A stretch of DNA of 64,000 nt from assembly GCA_019973155.2 (NCBI GenBank), contig BPQB01000020.1:372001-436000 (forward strand). The letters run 5' to 3'. Shown here piece after piece: positions 11,788 through 23,960 of this stretch. The notes beneath the pieces are model-generated. The model did not search any database, was not told the origin of the DNA, and was given only the letters and a program-made list of their open reading frames with translations. This DNA comes from Phanerochaete sordida. Lineage: Eukaryota; Basidiomycota; Agaricomycetes; Polyporales; Phanerochaetaceae. Made by a program: the position numbers and the translations under genes. How positions within the stretch are numbered: the stretch's first letter is position 1; each line of letters begins with the position of its first letter.

Positions 11788-12351
11788 ATGCTCTTTTGGC
11801 TGTCCGTTCTTGCTCTGTTAGCATTACTGGTAATGCGTAAGCACGCTCCTTGTCTTTCCAGCGTTTGGCCGCGATTTACATGCGAAAACATGTCCCGCAG
11901 TGGCATTTCGGTACCGCGCAAAGCTCATCTCCCATGTCCCTAACCCGGTGAAGGCCCTCTTCCCGAGGCTCGGTCACTACACCCCGCTTTCGACCTTCGA
12001 AGACCAGGCGAACGCAGGGCTGACCTCCGAGAGCTTCGACATCGAGGCAAACATCCGGGACGGGGACGCTCGGGCTGGCATGGATGAGCGCAGCACGCAG
12101 GAAGTGCTCGAGATAATGCGGCGGGAGAGGGTGGGGTGCGTACCCGCAGCATCCGTGCACGCTTCTATCTGCTGAACCGTCGCGAACCCCCAGCTTCGAC
12201 CAGGCAAGGCTGATTCGCCAGAACCAGATCTTCGCCGCCAACGGTATCAGCCCCTCTGGTGCGCACGCCCTGCCTGTGCCCTGCCCGTGCGCGCTGACGT
12301 CTGCACCGCGCAGGCCTGCCCCTGGACTCGAAGGCCGTCACGCGCCTGTAG
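11788..12351 (+). CDS. UPF0357 family small membrane protein
   Basis: Four exons: 11788-11836, 11901-12135, 12194-12258 and 12314-12351, giving 128 residues. The first exon codes a hydrophobic N-terminus (MLFWLSVLALLALLVM) that forms one membrane or signal-anchor helix; a 64-nt GTAAGC intron then leads into AFRYRAKLISHV. The soluble part contains PLSTFEDQANAGLTSE, FDIEANIRDGD, STQEVLEIMRRERV and FDQARLIRQNQI, ending in DSKAVTRL. This conserved block matches my recollection of the fungal UPF0357 family (yeast YCL012C type), which has no established biochemical function. The terminal exon arrangement is supported by frame closure at three introns. Confidence 0.78.
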
Positions 12352-14508
12352 CCGCCGCTGTATCCTCCTTCTCCTCCTGTATGTCCCCCGGGACGCTGCC
12401 ACCCTCGTTGTTTGTTTTCTCTAGCCATATACTATCGGACCCTGGATTCCCGCTGCTGCCCGCGGGGCCCTGTGTGCCGTAAGCGACGCCGCGGCGGCGG
12501 CACCCTGCGCATGGGCGCGTCCACACCAGCGGATGTCGCTTTCAGGACAGCCCCCACGCCTGTCCGGCACCGCGATCGCGAGGTTCCGGCATCCCGCGCA
12601 CCCAGCGTCTGCGGAACCGCGGGCGCGCCAGGCTCGTCGCCTTCGCGCTCGATTCGCGCTGTGCGCCTGCAGCCGAGCTATGCAGAGGTGAGACACCCCC
12701 GCATTGCCGTGCGCGTTGGGCTGCGCTGATGCACCCAGGGCGGCTGCGTGCGATCTGTGCCGTGCTCGACTGTCTGCACCCTGAGCGAAGGCTTCGGACT
12801 TGCAACTTTCGACATGAGAGTTCAGGGATTGTACTGCGCTATTGCGCTATTGCCACCTGGCGTGGAGATGTGGGGATGCGGACTACTAGCTCGTGAGTGC
12901 CTTTACGTTCCTGCCGCTGCCGTGTACGTGTGTACCTTGCTCGGCATTGGACAATGCAGCTGCCTAGGGGTACGCCCTGACCTTCGCGATGGACGTATAT
13001 TAGCCTACACAGGACGTTACACGACTAATTTCGCGAGTTTTGGGCTTCCATTCGGGTCGGTGCCTTTTGTTAAAGCTTGCAGGCCGTGCAGGAACCGGAG
13101 GTTGGGGCACACGGAGGCTGACAGCCCCGAGCAGAACACAGATCCAATTTCAGCCTATGAGCCTTCGTGAACGCCACCACTCGCAGTGCGCCCGTCACCG
13201 ATTTCGCAGGACACCCTTCTTTGCCGTAAGTCGCCTCGCTGCCTTCTGCGCATCCACGCTCACTTTCATGGGCGTGGCGCTCGCCCTCCCGGAGCCCCAG
13301 CCCACCCCCTTCTCGTGCCCGGTACGCCCGTCGGACGGGCGCGCGCGCCGCTTCTCCCCAGCTTCCTCCGCGAAATGTGTTCGGGCCCGCTGTCGCGCGT
13401 CCCCGCGTCTTCTGCGGCAGGCGCACGCGCAGCCGCGCCGCTGCGGCCCTCCGCGGCACCCGCGACGGCGGCCGCTGGCGGCGGCGACATCCCGGCAATG
13501 CGACAGCGGGGTCCTGCGGCGGGGCTCGCCACGCTCGCTGCTGCGGCGTGTTTTTCCCGCGGCGCGAAGCCTGGGTCGGACCAGGGCTAGGGCAGGTGTG
13601 GGCTGTGTCCAGTGCCCACGGGCACATGACGCTCGGACGTCCTCGCCGCCGCGAATAGCGGTTACTTGCTCGTGGTGACTGCAGCGGGTCGGATCTTCCG
13701 CGACATTGAGCTATGGTGCTTTGTAGGTTTCTCGGCGGGCACGCTCGTTTCTTACTCCGTCCCAGGCAAAATCCCTGATGCTATGGAATATCTGACTATT
13801 TGCGGACTTTGTTCAGCCTTTGGTTCGCCCCGTTTGTTGTCTGTGGCTGTACGTTGACTGTCTGCCCCCAGCCCCATCCCTCGTAGCGGGTCTAATCTGT
13901 CACGGTGGTTCCGTCGCTCCTCTATCACGCCCGGATGCGTTCTCGAGATCCAGCGATGAGCCTGCGGCTCTTCGTGCACGCTACCTGACGCCTAAGACTG
14001 CTCTTCCAATCGACCTTCCGCTGCTCTGCTTTCAAATCATTTCCGCCGTTGCATGCCGCTGAAAGATCCCGCTCGACTTGTGGTTCACCACAGATCCACA
14101 TCCTCCCGCTGCCTCTGCTGCACAACGAATAGCCCTCACCGACTTGTGATTGCACCCTTACCGTGGGCAATGTTGCGCCTGACGCCTGGTTGCGCGGTCG
14201 GGATCCCGCATTCGCGAGGACACATGGCCCCCGCTCGCTCCTACACCTTCCATTTATGACCTATGCCCTGCCCGATGCGGCCTCTTGCGTCACGTTCGTC
14301 GCCCGCTCCCTCTTCCTGTCATCTCGAACCTTGTTTTTGGCTGCTACATATACCTCGCCCTCGAAATGCCGCGCTTTCATCTTCCTGCCCTCCGCTCGAA
14401 GGTGCGTCCCTCGTAACCCTGGCTGTATGCGCATATACTCACTGTTTTTGACGCAAAGGACTAGATAATTCGCTTGTCGCGCCGCATACATTAGCATTTT
14501 GAGTCAGC
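12352..14508. other. 2.2-kb region without a supported gene
   Basis: Long GC-rich stretch between UPF0357 and the catalase gene. Open frames on both strands are rich in Arg, Ala and Pro and look like compositional artefacts. One good intron-like element exists at 12688-12738 (GTGAGA start, CTGATG then CCCAG end), so a spliced non-coding RNA or a decayed gene is possible. The last few hundred bases are pyrimidine-rich and probably act as the catalase promoter. Confidence 0.4.
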
Positions 14509-17097
14509 ATGAGTCTCGCCGCCGCGTTGAAGGAGAAGGTCACTGCGGTCGTGGAGACGAAGAAGATTGCTGACTTGCAGAGGGACACCGTCAAGCAAGA
14601 GAAATTCTTGACCAACGACCTCGGAGTAAAGGTGTCGGACACCGATAACTGGTGAGTTGTCCGTTTTCTATCCCTCTCACATTGAATGACGCGTCGTACC
14701 AGGCTCAAGGTCACCGATGGCACGACGTCTGGCCCATCACTTCTCGAGGACCACATCGCTCGCGAGAAGACCACCCGCTTCGATCATGAGCGCATTCCAG
14801 GTATGGGCATTTCCCGCCGCGCCGCTATATGGCCTCCTGACTAGTGTTGCAGAGCGTGTCGTGCACGCGCGCGGCGCTGGCGCGCACGGCTACTTCAAGG
14901 TACACAGCGATGCCGCCAAGAAGTATACGTTCGCTCCCGTCTTGACCGACCCATCGCGGACCACGTCGACGTTTGTCCGCTTCAGCACAGTGCAGGGCTC
15001 TAGAGGAAGCGCGGTAGGTTCCTTTATATCGTGGACTCACCTCTCGCTCATGAGGGATGTTGTAGGATACGGTCCGAGACGTCCGCGGCTTTGCCGTCAA
15101 ATTCTACACCGACGAAGGCAATTGGGATATCGTCGGTAACGACAGTCCGTCCACACATTTTCTTGCCGTATCTCTATCGCTCACGTACAAACAGTCCCCA
15201 TTTTCTTCATTCAGGATGCCATGAAGTTCCCCGATATCGTTCACGCCGTCAAACCTGAGCCTCATAACGAAGTTCCGACAGGCCAGAGTGCGCATAACAA
15301 CTTCTGGGACTTTGTCGGTTTACAACCCGAGTCTGCACACATGATCATGTGGGTCATGTCCGACAGAGGCCTGCCTCGCTCGTTCCGCATGATGCAGGGC
15401 TTTGGCGTGAACACCTACACTCTCGTCAACGCTCAGGGCGAACGCTTCTTCGTCAAGTTCCACTGGCTGCCCGAGCTTGGAGTCCACAGCTTTGTCTGGG
15501 ACGAAGCTTTGAAGATCTGCGGGCAGGATCCTGGTCAGTTCTGATTGCGAACATACGCATACGCACACGCCCGTCGTCCTAATACTCCTTGCAGACTTCC
15601 ACCGCAAGGATCTCGAAGAGGCGATCTCCACTGGAGCGCACCCCAAGTGGCACTTCGGAATTCAGGCTATCCCCGAAGCCCGCGAGCATGACTTCGACTT
15701 CGATATCCTCGACGCGACGAAGGTGTGGCCGGAGGAGCTCGTGCCCTTGGAGATCATCGGAGAGATGGTCCTGAACCGGACTGTCGACGAGTACTTCCCG
15801 GAGGTCGAGCAGGTCGCCTTCTGCACTTCCCACATCGTCCCAGGCATCGGCTTCAGCGACGACCCGCTGCTGCAAGGTCGCAACTTCTCGTACTTCGACA
15901 CCCAGATCAGCCGTCTCGGTGTCAATTGGCAAGAGCTACCCATCAACAGGCCGGTGTGCCCCGTCATGAACTACCAGCGTGACGGCAAGGCGAGACACAA
16001 GATTCACCAGGGCACCATCAACTACTGGCCCAACCGCGCCGAACAGTTCAAGCCTGTGCCACCTAGCCAGGGTGGCTTCGCTGAGTATGTCAATGTGCGC
16101 AAGCGAAAGGAATATTGGCTAACTCATGTTTCCAGATTCCCGCAGAAAGTGGCAGGAATGAAGGCCCGCATGCGCGGCGCCAAGTTCCAGGAGCACTTCA
16201 ACCAGGCTCAGCTGTTCTTCAACTCTCTCACCGAGTACGAGAAGCAGCACCTCATCAGCGCGATCTCATTCGAGCTTTCGCACTGCGACGACCCTGTCGT
16301 CTACGAGTCGTACACCAAGGTACTCAACAACATCGACTTCGATCTCGCGAAGCAGGTCGCAATCAATGTCGGCGGCATCGTTCCCGAGAAGCCCGCACGC
16401 GCCAACCACGGCAAGTCGACGCCGACCCTTTCTCAGCTGTACTACGCCCCGAAGGAGCCTACCATCAAGTCGCGCCGTATTGCTATCCTGGTCGCGGACG
16501 GCTTCGACCTTGCCCAAGTTGAGGGCCTTCGTGCCGCCATCAAGGCAGGCATGGCGACCTCCTGGGTAATCGGTCCGCGCCGCGGCTGGGTGTACCCCGA
16601 GGGTGCCCAGGTCGGCTCCGGAAAGGGCGGCGTCTGGGCTGACCATCATTACGAGGGCCAGCGCAGCACCCTGTTCGACGCCTTCGTCATTCCCGGCGGA
16701 CGGAAGAGCGCCGAAGCGCTCGCGGAGAACGGCCGTACTATCCACTGGATCAGGGAGGCGTTCGGCCACTGCAAGGCTATCGGTGCCATCGGTGAAGGTG
16801 GGTCCTTCCTAGCGCTGCTTGAGGAGGCTGGGCTGACTGTCGTTAGGCGTCCAATTCCTGTGCCAGGCGGTCATGCTCCCCGGCATCGAGTACAACACCA
16901 ACCTCAACAGCGACGAGGTCGTCTCTTCTTTCGGCGTTGTCTCCACTGGCAAGATCAGCGCGTCGACCCTTGGCGCAGACGCCCTCAAGATCGGCAAGGG
17001 CGAGAAGGGCTTCATCTCCAACTTTGCCTACGAGGTCAGCCAGCACCGGTGCTACGAGCGCGAGCTCAAGGGCCTGACCGCGAAGGTCGCATACTGA
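14509..17097 (+). CDS. large-subunit (clade II) heme catalase
   Basis: Eight exons: 14509-14651, 14703-14800, 14853-15013, 15066-15144, 15195-15533, 15595-16084, 16136-16797, 16847-17097; 740 residues. It converts hydrogen peroxide to water and oxygen. The distal catalytic His lies in [14 protein letters not shown], the active-site Asn in WDIVGNDIPIFFIQD (created across an intron) and the proximal heme Tyr in [15 protein letters not shown]. The length and the C-terminal DJ-1/PfpI-like domain ([45 protein letters not shown]) place it with large KatE-type fungal catalases. There is no secretion signal at the N-terminus ([19 protein letters not shown]), so a cytosolic or peroxisomal site is likelier than secretion; the end VAY is not a classical PTS1. 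It stands alone, with 2 kb of upstream sequence. Confidence 0.96.
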
Positions 17098-17600
17098 GCT
17101 GGTGAGATGACGCAAAGCAGACATGGACTGTCATAGACTCCTTGTATTCTTAGGACTCGGGCTGCAATACTTACTTGTGTTGTGAGATGCCATGTTTCCT
17201 GTATCGTCGAGCGGAAGATAATTAATCGTTGTGTTCTAGTCATCGTCGGTCGCAAATGCAGGGTCCGTGTACCTCATTGAAAGCTGTGCGGGAAGCGGAG
17301 ACGATCTGCGGGACGTGAGAGCGCCCCGAGCGAACAAATGAGCCGCCCCGCCGCTCTCACACCGTGCGATCGAACAAGCGCCGTGTTCAACAAAGCCTTT
17401 CCCGAATTGGACGCCCTTAAATACGGGGCCTATTGTGGCGTCCAGTATTGTTGATCTTGAACCACCATCCACGTCCCCCGGTGGCCTCAAACAGGTGGCC
17501 CCGCTCCCGGTCCAAGCGCCAGCACGCCCTACTTCAAGCGAGCGTCGTCCAGACGTGAAGCGAATCCTCAACATCACGCAACACTCACCACGCTTCGGCC
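17098..17600. other. intergenic between catalase and 17601 gene
   Basis: Catalase 3' end followed by the presumed promoter and leader of the next gene. No additional coding signal is seen. Confidence 0.5.
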
Positions 17601-18634
17601 ATGTCGCAAGAAATCGAATACAACCTGCCAGCGGTGGACGCCTACCGCGAGCAGTCGCCCATGTCCGACGTCAGCGACCGCACGGAGCGGCCACGCGTGT
17701 ACGACTCCCCACCTAGCCCGCTCACCCCGCCAGAGACACCGCGGTCGCGCCACACAGAGCTCACTGACGACGACGGTGCGCCTCTCCCTCTGACTTTCGT
17801 CCGCCTTCTGACACACGCGACCCCCAGCCGACACGATCGCCTCGTCCCCCTTCCCCACGACGCCCCGCACACCCGCCGCGCGCCCGCACACCGCAGGCGC
17901 ACGGCGCGCGAGCCTGAAGCCGCTCGCCTTCGGCGCGCCGCCGCTCACGCCGTCGAGCTCGCAGAGCACCGCGGCGAGCGGCCCGCCGCTGCCCGCGGAG
18001 GCGTACGCCGAGTACTTCGGCATCCTCGCGAAAACCGAGCGCGAGCGGTACCGCGACGCGCAGGCCCTCGGCTACGGCCTCTTCCCCGGCGCGACGCCGC
18101 CGAGCTCGCCCGCGGGCACGCCGCTCAAGGCTGCGGCCGCGCGGCGGCAGGGGCTTCGGGAGTGGATCGGCGACGCAGCTGAGGAGCCGGAGGAGCCGGA
18201 GGAGAGCAACAGCGACAGCGGGAGTGAGGACGAGTGTGCGGGCGGAGAGGCGCAGGAGGTGCTCTACGCCGCGCACCCGCGCCTCCCGCGCAGCCCGTAC
18301 CCGTTCCGCGCCGCCGCACCCGCACCGGAGCCGGAGGAGTCCCTCGCCGCCGTGCTCGGCGCCGCCATCCGTGAGTCGCCCCCGCGCGCCGCTGCCGCAC
18401 CGCACCGAGACTCAAGGCCGTGTCCGCGCAGCACACATGCTCACGCTGACGCCGCCGCGGAACAATGCTGCGACGAGGAACGCGGCGGGCAGCGCCGCGC
18501 GGAGGAGCCTGGGCACCGCGGCGGAGAAGGCCCTGCGGCGGTGGGCGCAGGTGCGCGCGGCGGCGGGGAGCGCGCGGCGGTGGCTGCGGGTGGTGGCGAA
18601 GGCGCGCCCGCGTTTGCGCGACCTCGACGGGTGA
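17601..18634 (+). CDS. hypothetical protein, Pro/Ala-rich
   Basis: Three exons (17601-17775, 17828-18370, 18432-18634) give 306 residues; both introns are GT-AG, 52 and 61 nt, and keep frame. The N-terminus (MSQEIEYNLPAVDAYREQSP) is followed by Ser/Pro-rich stretches with TPP and SPP motifs, a short helical block (AEYFGILAKTERERYRDAQA), an acidic Glu/Asp run and a strongly basic, Ala/Arg-rich C-terminal tail. I do not recognise a domain. Extreme GC content makes the opposite strand open as well, but splice phase supports this strand. It may be a lineage-specific disordered protein. Confidence 0.6.
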
Positions 18635-19391
18635 GGGCGGTGCGGGCGTGAAGGCCACGGGCTCGGGGCCGAAGGCGCGGAGGTGTGTGTGTCCTCGTGC
18701 GCCGCGATCTGCCGGTGGCTGATGAAAGGGCAGGGTATATGCGTCCTTTGCGCGGGGCCTCGAGCGACTGTATTTCTACGCCTTGAAGGAGCCCGGAGAA
18801 CGGCTCGGCTGCCGACTTTTGCTGGTCTGCCGGACCTACGGGAGGGCAGCGCCGCGCCCAAGGCGCACTGCGATGGAGAGGTTGACCAGCAGAGCGCGGA
18901 GTCGTCTTCGCGATGCTGTACTTGCTGAGCGTATCCTCCAGATTGGGTTGGATGGGGGACGCCACGTCGCGTCTGTGCGCTGCTATGGACATTCTGTACT
19001 GCTTTCTTCTGACATCTCTAATACTGTATTTCTGTTGTATATTTGTACAAGCTAGCTGCTGTATCTGCTTGTTTAGACCGGAATTGAAGATATTCGCAGA
19101 GCACCCCCACCCCAGAGCAAGCGCGTACTGGGGTCATCCCAGCTCCGTTCAAGGTCGTGTGTGTTCATTAAGCCTTCATTCAGCGACGATACAACTACAC
19201 AGGAGACCGCCTCCGCTCCTTCTATTACACCGACATACACGTATATAATGCCCTCACCCAGTCCGTTCCTACGCTAGTTAAAAGAGTTTTTATGTGTTGT
19301 GCCCAAGCAAGCCTTCACCCGAGTCCAGCTTTCCTCCAAATCTCCGTCCGTCTCCGCCTCAGCAGCCGAGATGCGCACGCGAGCGGCGCGC
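18635..19391. other. intergenic between convergent genes
   Basis: About 750 bp between two converging genes. AT content rises after 18900, consistent with 3' untranslated and terminator sequence. No gene is supported. Confidence 0.45.
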
Positions 19392-21140
19392 TCACTCGGT
19401 GAGGCTCATGCTGCTGACCGTGACGGCCTCGTCGTGCTTCGCGGCGTCGTACGCGCGCGCCCAGTCGGGGCGGCGCCCGGCCATCGGCGCGTTGTTGCTC
19501 TCGCGGCGCAGCCCGGGGATCATCGGCGGCGCGAACGACATGCTGTTCGAGCGCGAGCTGCCCATGCGCGTCAGCACCCAGCTCTCTGTTATCCCAGAAG
19601 GAAAAGGCACTCACGACTCGCGCGACGAGCGCAGCGTCGGCACGTTCGACAGGTGCGCGAAGCTGCTCGGGAAGAGCGGGTGCCCGGGGCCGCGCTCCGC
19701 GAGCGCGTCGTACGCCGCGTCCTTGTCCGAGCCGACGCTGAGCCGGCGCGGGCTCGGCGAGATCGACGCGCCGCGGCCCAGCGCGCCGATGCTCGGCGAG
19801 CCGAAGCTGTGCGGCATGATCACGGGCGAGACGGACGGCTGTGACGTGCTCGTGCAGATGCGCAGGCCTTGCACGTCGCTCGGCACCGACGCGGGTGACT
19901 TGAGCGCGTCGAGCGACCCGGCGTCTTCCTCGGCGGCCTCCTCGTCCTCCTCGCGCAGTTCGTGAAGCGACGTCATCGTCGCGCCCGTCGTCGGGTCAAC
20001 GGTGCTCGGCGGAGGCGGCGCGGCAGGGAGCACGGGTTCGATGGAGAGCTCAAGCTCGGAGCCGACGGGCGACGGTGGGGCATGGCTCGCAGATCCCGAG
20101 ATGGACGCCGCGACGACCGGTGAGTCGGGTTCGAAGACATCTGAGTCGAGCATCTGTGAGTTGAGACCGAGACGAGGGATTTGCGGAATGGCGATCGGAG
20201 AGCGCATCGGGGGAATGTATGTGGCGAGGGGATCCTCGCGCAATGGCTCGTCGGTGTCAAGCTCAGGCGGAATGCCCAGCGCACCCTTGACGCGCTCCCA
20301 GATGAGCTCGCTGCGGGGTCGGATGCATTGCCTTGCCTTGCGAACCCACGTTGCGTCATTGACTTCCTCGCGAGGGACCTTCTTGAACCAGTTTTCCAAT
20401 TCAGCATAGCTCCACGCCTTCGCATCGCTGTCCGCACTTGGGATTTTCGCGTTGGGCACTGCGCTCGCTGGTGCGCGCGCGTCAGGAGGAAATGTCTGAG
20501 TCAGCAACGCAAAAAGCTTCGCCGTTGGCGATGTGGAAATGAGGGAGGTGACCTCGCCCGGCCTGTCGATGAAGGGAAGGTAGACATCGTCGGGAAGCGG
20601 AGTAAAGTTGACCGGTGCGGACCCAGCGAGGGGTCCTGCAGGCTTCGGATGTGTGGAGCTGTGGGCTAGGTCCACCAGTTGCTCGGGGGAGAGCTTGATG
20701 TGCTGGGGTAGCGCGGAGCTGCCTGTGCTGAGGCGCCTGGCGAGCCCAGGACTCCCGCCAGGGGAGGAAGGGCGCATCTTCGGGGAACCCGTAGGGCTAG
20801 AGCGGCCCCCGATTTCTCCTGGCTTGATTGGTGTGAACGAGGAAAATGCGAAACTCAGACGCCCAGACTTTCCCTCGCTGGACGTCGAGCTAATCGATGC
20901 GTTGCTTCCATCGCGGCGGTGTCTGCGGCCTCCGCCCTCCTGATCCGGCTGGGGGACCCGGACGATCGTCAGCCTGCTGGATGATGAGCGGCTCGGTTTG
21001 AAGTTGACTTCGGCATGCTGCCCCCAGGGGTCGGAGGCAGAGACGGAGCCGCGTCTAGAAGAGAGGCGGCGAGCGAGCGTGGGGCTGCTTGGAGCTGAGC
21101 CTTGCGAGGGAGACGCCTCGATGCTGTTGACGCTCGACAT
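19392..21140 (-). CDS. hypothetical Ser-rich protein with a conserved central block
   Basis: Two exons, 19615-21140 and 19392-19557, joined by a 57-nt GTGAGT...GGCAG intron with a TGCTGAC branch-like site; 563 residues. The N-terminal 150 residues are Ser/Arg/Gly-rich (SSPTLARRLSSRRGSVS) and probably disordered. A folded-looking central block follows: PFIDRPGEVTSLISTSPTAK, then WSYAELENWFKKVPREEV and ARQCIRPRSELIWERVKGAL. The rest is acidic and Ser/Pro-rich, with the terminal exon ending VTVSSMSLTE. I recognise no named domain. Divergent from the TRAPPC12-like gene with 557 bp between the start codons. Confidence 0.7.
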
Positions 21141-21697
21141 GGCTGAGGCACGGGGTCAGTGCGCAAGCGACGGCGACGAGAGGGCACGGGCACGCACCGG
21201 TCGATGTGTGTGGAGACCTTCAAATTGGTGCTCTGCTCCCAAGTGCGATGAGTACACCGCGTCAGAAGACGTCACCGAAGACGCCTACGGGTCGAGTCGG
21301 GGTGTATCGACGTGTCAAAGACGTTGAGGAAGGCGTCGGCGGCGTCGAGGAGGGCTCGGGGAGGGAGGGGGAGAAGGGCGTGGAAGAGGAAGAGGGCGAC
21401 TGCAGGGGGACATCCTCCAGCCCAAAGCGAATACGTCAAGCAAGTTCCAGAAACGGCAATCGAATGTGCGGGGAAGCCCAGACCCCTGAGACCCCAGATC
21501 GTCGTGATGTAAGGCTTACGTAAGAGCCTCCGTGCGAGCCAAATATGGCTGTCTTACGAGCAAAATTCTACTTTTGACACGTTTGGTCCAAAATGGGAGT
21601 ATCATGGGCAGAATCCTAACCCTACTGAGCAAACCTCCGGGTCAATTGTCAGAAGATCGCGTTCACGCGACGCTCATGCAACTTGAAGATCCAGGTC

Positions 21698-23783
21698 ATG
21701 GACTCAGACCCACTCACACAGTCACTGGCACAAGCGGTCAGCGAGGTACAGGATGAACCTGCTGAGCAGCCTTCCGAGGCTGGTCAGGCCGACGAAGACC
21801 TGCTCGGCTCAGAAACGCCGCCATCTGCGCTGGTCGAGCCAGACGTTCCAGATCCTTTTGTCGTCGACGACGGCGATGACGACGATGACGATGAAGAGTC
21901 GCATCCTGATAACGACAACCTTGCTCCTCCAAGCGTGCCTGAGGACGACGAGACCCCGGCTGCCGAGGACGAGATCGCGCTCGCGCAGTCGGCGATCCTG
22001 GAACCACCACCGCTCGACTTGGACAAGCCAGTCCCGCCACCGCCGGTAGACGCTGAGCCGCCTTCAGGCTTGGCCTACGATGAAGACGCAGGTGACAATG
22101 AGGAAGATGAGTCGTCGGAGGATGATGAGCCGCCAGAGCTCTATCTTCCAGGACTCATCCTGCCAACCATGTTTCTACCTATTCCTAACGTAGGCTCTCC
22201 TTCTGTAACATGTGGCTTTCCTTGGAAACCTGACATTATGTAGACAGATCCTCTGACGAACTTGCTCGTCAAGTACATTCCGCCCGAGCGTCGCCCAACG
22301 CGGGACGTGAGCGGCGAATGGCAACACACGGACTTCCACACCTTGGTGGTATGTCTCTATCTCATCTCCACAGCCACCCATCTGACGCGACTCCACCCTT
22401 CAGATGACCAACAGCTGGCGCGCCCTCGCACGGATGGCCCGCGACCGCATCGTCGCGAGCAACCCGGGCGACGTCGGGCTCATCCTCGAGCTGTGGTCGC
22501 TCCGGCTGACGTCGCTCGCGCGCCTGCGGCTCTTCAACCAGACGTCCGCAGAGCTCGCGAACCTCTGGGCCGTGCTCACGTCGCCCGCGATCCCCGCGCA
22601 GCCGCCGTCGCCCGCGGGCCGCGGCCTGAGCCCGCGCGCGTACCTCTGGGCGCGCCTCGTCCCCTTCGAGCTCGAGGTCCTCCACGCGAAGGCGCGCTAC
22701 TGGGCCGGCGACCACATGGGCTACGTCGACGCGCTCTGCGCGCTCGTCGCGCGCTGCAAGCGCAAGGCGCGCGAGGCCGCCGCGCCGCGCGCCGCCCCCG
22801 CCCGCCAGAAGCCCGAGGCCGCGCCGCTCGGCGAGAAGGCGCGCGCGCGCGAAGAGCGCCGGCTTGAGCGCGAGCGAGCCAAACTCAAGGAGCACGAGCG
22901 CGAGCGCGAGATGTGGAAAGAGCGCGGCGCGCGGGTGTGCCTCATCCTCGCGAGCCAGCTCTGCGAGATGAAGGTACCGTAGCGGCCGCCAACCAGCGCA
23001 CATCGAGACCTGACGCCTTCCTAGGAATACACCTCCGCCGCGAAGCTGCTCCTGCCCCTCGCACACCAGCCGACCACGTCTGCCCCGGGCTCCCTCACCT
23101 CGCCGCACATCCTCGCTGCGATCGGGCGCATCCACTTGCAGGCAGGCGACCTCGGGCGCGCCGCGGCGTACTTCGCGCAGGTGTCGGCGCACGTTGCGGA
23201 GCTCGCCTCGGCACGCGCTGACGCGGGGGCCGAGGCGGAGGCGGAGGCGGACCCGGCGCTGGCGAACCTCTCAGCGATGTGCGACGCGCTCCTGGCGTGC
23301 GCGGAGGGCCGCTTCGACGACGCGGAGCGCGCGTTCGTCGCGCTGCTGCGGGGCGAGGGCGAGGCGCATGTCGTGAGTGCCGTAGATCGTGCTGGTGGAG
23401 CGGATGATGGCTGACGGAGTCTGCCAGGCGACGAATAATCTGGCGGTGGCGTTGCTGGGGCAGGGCCGGCTGAAAGAGGTACTATGCTTTCAGCCTGCTC
23501 TCAGTGCCGATGGCTGATTCGGGTGTCTGCAGGGCATCTACGTCCTCGAACAAGCCTTGCGCCAGTCCCCCGCGACGCTCTGCGCTGCAGAGCCGTTCCT
23601 GTTCAACCTTTGTGCGTATAATGCTTCCCGTGAGGAACATTCAGTACTGACGTGAATGATGTAGCGACGCTGTACGAGTTACGGTCGAACACGGCCGCGG
23701 ACAAGAAGCGCGAGCTGCTCACAGAGGTCTCCAAATGGGCTGGCGACGGACTGCGCACGGCATGCCTCAAGATGCCGACATAG
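21698..23783 (+). CDS. TRAPPC12-like TPR protein (TRAPP complex subunit)
   Basis: Seven exons: 21698-22189, 22244-22348, 22404-22973, 23025-23372, 23428-23478, 23533-23611, 23665-23783; 587 residues. The start is the ATG at 21698 (MDSDPLTQSLAQ). An acidic, disordered N-terminal third leads to LVKYIPPERRPTRDVSGEW and then helical repeats: NSWRALARMARDRIV, YLWARLVPFELEVLHAKARY, HILAAIGRIHLQAGDLGRAA, NNLAVALLGQGRLKEGIYVL and FNLSTLYELRSNTAADKKRE. This order is that of TRAPPC12, a TPR subunit of TRAPP complexes that act as tethering and Rab-exchange factors in ER-Golgi and autophagy traffic. The assignment rests on motif order recalled for the family. Its 3' end faces the NRPS-like gene across 177 bp. 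Confidence 0.78.
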
Positions 23784-23960
23784 ACAAATGGGATAGGGCC
23801 TGGGAAGGATCGTGGGGATGTCGCACACGACCGCAAGCTGTATATATTGCCAGAGTGGTTTAATCCTGGATCGACAACTTCAAATCTCATTTCGCGGTGG
23901 GGTACAAGCTCATAATCCGAGGGAATAGCGGACATAAGGACAGAATTTGGAATCGGATGG

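Noticed and set aside
12412..13680. Several 90-210-codon plus-strand frames
   Set aside because: Composition is that of random GC-rich sequence, frames overlap on both strands, and there are no family motifs.
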